Below are positions 6,976 to 8,269 of a stretch of DNA of 8,269 bases, one piece after another. A program made the translations under genes and the position numbers. A model generated the notes under the pieces. The model saw only the letters and a program-made list of their open reading frames with translations. It did no database searches and was not told where the DNA came from. Position 1 is the stretch's first letter. Each line of letters starts with the position of its first letter. Origin of the DNA: an uncultured Propioniciclava sp. (GTDB lineage: Bacteria > Actinomycetota > Actinomycetes > Propionibacteriales > Propionibacteriaceae); the NCBI GenBank assembly GCA_937872005.1, contig CALMPQ010000075.1, forward strand, positions 1-8,269, read 5' to 3'.

Positions 6976-8269
6976 TGAAGCGCGCCGGGTGGGTCGTCGC
7001 CGCCGTGCTGGCGGTCGCGCTGGGCCTCGTCGCCTGGGCCGCTTGGCCCCGCGCCGTCGGCGCCGTGTACGTCACCGCGCCCGCGGCGCGCGGCCCGATC
7101 ACCCAGTCGATCTCGCTGGTCGGCCCGGTCGAGCGGGACGGCCAGGCCGAGGTCACCTACCGCAACCACGGCATGGTCACGGCCGTCCACGTCCGCCTCG
7201 GCGACCAGGTCACGGCAGGCCAGCAACTGGTCAGCATCGACCCCGCCCCCCTGCGCCTGACCGTGCTGCAGGCGCGCGCCCAGGTCGCCCAGGCCGAGGC
7301 CCAACTGGACGCCGACCTCGCCGCCCAGCGCGCCGGCAGCCCCGGCGTCCCCGCCGGTCTCGGGGGTGGGCTGCCCGGTGGGAGTGGTCTGCCGAGCGGG
7401 AGCGCGCCCTCCGGGGGTGGTCCGGGCAGCCTGCCCGGAGGCATGTTTGGCGGGATGCCGGGAAGCGGCCCGGGGGGTGGCATGCCCGAGGCGCAGCCGC
7501 CCGCTTACCTGAACGAGCTCAACGCCTCGCTGACCGCCCTCCAGGGCGCGGTCCAGGCCCAACAGGCCCAGTGCACCCCGGTGTTCTCCGCCCTGCAGCG
7601 CCTGCGCGACCTGCGCGAGTCCCTGCCCAGTCCCCTACCGACGGCACTCCCCACGGCGCAGCCGACGGCGTCCCCCTCCGCGACCCCGTCGCCGAGTCCG
7701 ACTCCCGAACCCACCCCGACTCCCGAACCGACGCCCACCGCCGAACCGACGCCCACCACCGAACCGACCCCGACAGTGACGCCCAGCAGCACGCCCGAAC
7801 CGATGGCGTCCGTGGCGCCCGCGCTGGCCACTGCCGACCCCGACCACCACCTCGACAAGCTCGTGGGCATGGCCGACCAGGTGCAGGCCTGCTCCGACGC
7901 CATGGTCGGGCTGGCCCACGCAGAGGGGCGGGCGGGAGCCGCGATCGGCACCGCGGCCCAAGGTCTCGCCGCCCAGACCCAGCAGGCCCAGGCCGCCATC
8001 GCCGCGGCACAGGCGCAGCTCACCGAGGCCATGGCCGCCGCCCAGAAGCAGGTCGAGGCAGCCGCCCGCAAGGCGGCCGAGGACGCGATCCGACAGGCCC
8101 AGGCCCAGCTCGAGGCCCAGATGATGGCCTCCTTCGGGGGCACCGTGACCGACGCGACGATCGCCAACGACCGCGCCCGTCTCCTCCAGGCCCGCCAGCA
8201 GCTGGAGTCGGCCGAGGCCGATCTGGCGGCGGCGACGCTGACGAGCCCGACCACCGGGGTGGTTGGCAG
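6975..8269 (+). CDS. Second HlyD-like adaptor with a very large hairpin-tip insert (3' end outside window)
   Basis: The frame stays open from the ATG at 6975 to the right edge: 431 codons plus two bases. A short basic start (KR) and one hydrophobic segment (5-24) make it membrane-anchored. The first lipoyl half is at about 57-88 (HGMVTAVHVRLGDQVTAGQQ), with the first hairpin helix at 91-119. The canonical second hairpin helix is at about 395-421 (ARLLQARQQLESAEADL), and the second lipoyl half begins at TLTSPTTGVVG (421-431). Between them, where a short tip is expected, lie about 275 residues. These are a Gly/Pro/Met-rich segment (121-176), a helix (178-217), a Pro/Thr/Ser/Glu linker (218-288) and a long Ala/Gln helix (289-385), ending in a Gly hinge. 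The only two cysteines are C200 and C306, on either side of the Pro linker. The beta-barrel and C-terminus lie beyond the window. The gene is coupled to the permease (TGATG), so it most likely serves the same transporter. The lipoyl halves and position make the family call good; the insert's function is unknown. Confidence 0.85.
   Translation, partial: MKRAGWVVAAVLAVALGLVAWAAWPRAVGAVYVTAPAARGPITQSISLVGPVERDGQAEVTYRNHGMVTAVHVRLGDQVTAGQQLVSIDPAPLRLTVLQARAQVAQAEAQLDADLAAQRAGSPGVPAGLGGGLPGGSGLPSGSAPSGGGPGSLPGGMFGGMPGSGPGGGMPEAQPPAYLNELNASLTALQGAVQAQQAQCTPVFSALQRLRDLRESLPSPLPTALPTAQPTASPSATPSPSPTPEPTPTPEPTPTAEPTPTTEPTPTVTPSSTPEPMASVAPALATADPDHHLDKLVGMADQVQACSDAMVGLAHAEGRAGAAIGTAAQGLAAQTQQAQAAIAAAQAQLTEAMAAAQKQVEAAARKAAEDAIRQAQAQLEAQMMASFGGTVTDATIANDRARLLQARQQLESAEADLAAATLTSPTTGVVG
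7335..7502 (+). repeat. Gly/Pro/Ser/Met-rich low-complexity segment in the second adaptor
   Basis: Residues 121-176 are almost entirely Gly, Pro, Ser, Leu and Met (for example GGLPGGSGLPSGS and GGMFGGMPGSGPGGG). Repeated LPGG and GGMPG-like units suggest expansion by slippage. It should be flexible and unstructured, lying between the first hairpin helix and the next predicted helix. Confidence 0.75.
7701..7772 (+). repeat. Four 18-nt tandem units encoding TPEPTP-type repeats
   Basis: Four adjacent 18-nt units starting at 7701, 7719, 7737 and 7755 encode TPEPTP, TPEPTP, TAEPTP and TTEPTP. They form the centre of a Pro/Thr/Ser/Glu linker (residues about 218-288). The copies differ mainly at the first bases and at third codon positions. 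Linkers of this composition often span cell-wall space in actinobacterial surface proteins (established pattern); the application here is inference. Confidence 0.85.

Noticed and set aside
7701..7772. A CRISPR-like or regulatory tandem repeat
   Set aside because: The 18-nt units are adjacent with no spacers, keep the reading frame and vary mostly in ways that preserve a Thr-Pro-Glu-Pro pattern, so this is a protein repeat.
7335..7840. A frameshift or assembly error in the second adaptor's low-complexity region
   Set aside because: The frame remains open through the whole region and returns to a canonical hairpin helix and lipoyl half in the same frame, so the insert reads as genuine coding sequence.
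6435..8254. Long minus-strand frames (375 and 249 codons), one with a striking VGVGSGVG repeat
   Set aside because: They are antisense to the permease end and second adaptor; the VGVGS repeat is the reverse reading of the TPEPTP-coding repeat. The plus-strand frame is continuous, coupled to the permease and has lipoyl halves.

Overview
The window is very GC-rich throughout, with long open frames on both strands and G/C-biased third codon positions. Together with a full-length actinobacterial-type glnE and a DUF222 (13E12-family) gene, this points to a high-GC actinomycete (Actinomycetota). The family cannot be fixed from the sequence; Propionibacteriaceae is a guess. No RNA gene, transposase, CRISPR array or replication origin was seen.

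Left part, minus strand (1-3759): glnE encodes the two-domain enzyme that adenylylates and deadenylylates glutamine synthetase. It is complete at 989 aa. Downstream, after a 123-bp gap with a small GC hairpin, lies the N-terminal 222 residues of a DUF222/13E12 protein whose 3' end runs off the left edge. No glutamine synthetase gene is visible next to glnE.

Divergent intergenic region (3760-3842): these 83 bp separate glnE from a plus-strand operon. They carry the octamer CCGACTAG in inverted orientation on the two strands. Each copy runs into a TANNNT hexamer (TAGCAT towards glnE, TAGTCT towards the operon). The glnE hexamer sits 7 nt before the ATG and no Shine-Dalgarno is visible, so the glnE mRNA is probably leaderless. 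The operon has a good Shine-Dalgarno.

Right part, plus strand (3843 to beyond the right edge): four tightly coupled genes in the order adaptor (HlyD/MacA-like), ABC ATPase (MacB/LolD-like), FtsX/MacB-type permease, second adaptor. Junctions are ATGA, ATGA and TGATG. The ATPase and permease are conventional. The adaptors are not: the first has a Gly/Ser/Met/Leu repeat after its lipoyl half-motif. The second, cut by the window end, has about 275 extra residues where a short hairpin tip is expected: a Gly/Pro/Met-rich segment, a helix, a Thr-Pro-Glu-Pro repeat linker, and a long Ala/Gln-rich helix, with one Cys on each side of the Pro linker. A TolC-type outer-membrane partner is not expected in an organism of this kind. 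The inserted segments may therefore do something cell-wall-related or assembly-related. This is inference, and is the most interesting point of the window.
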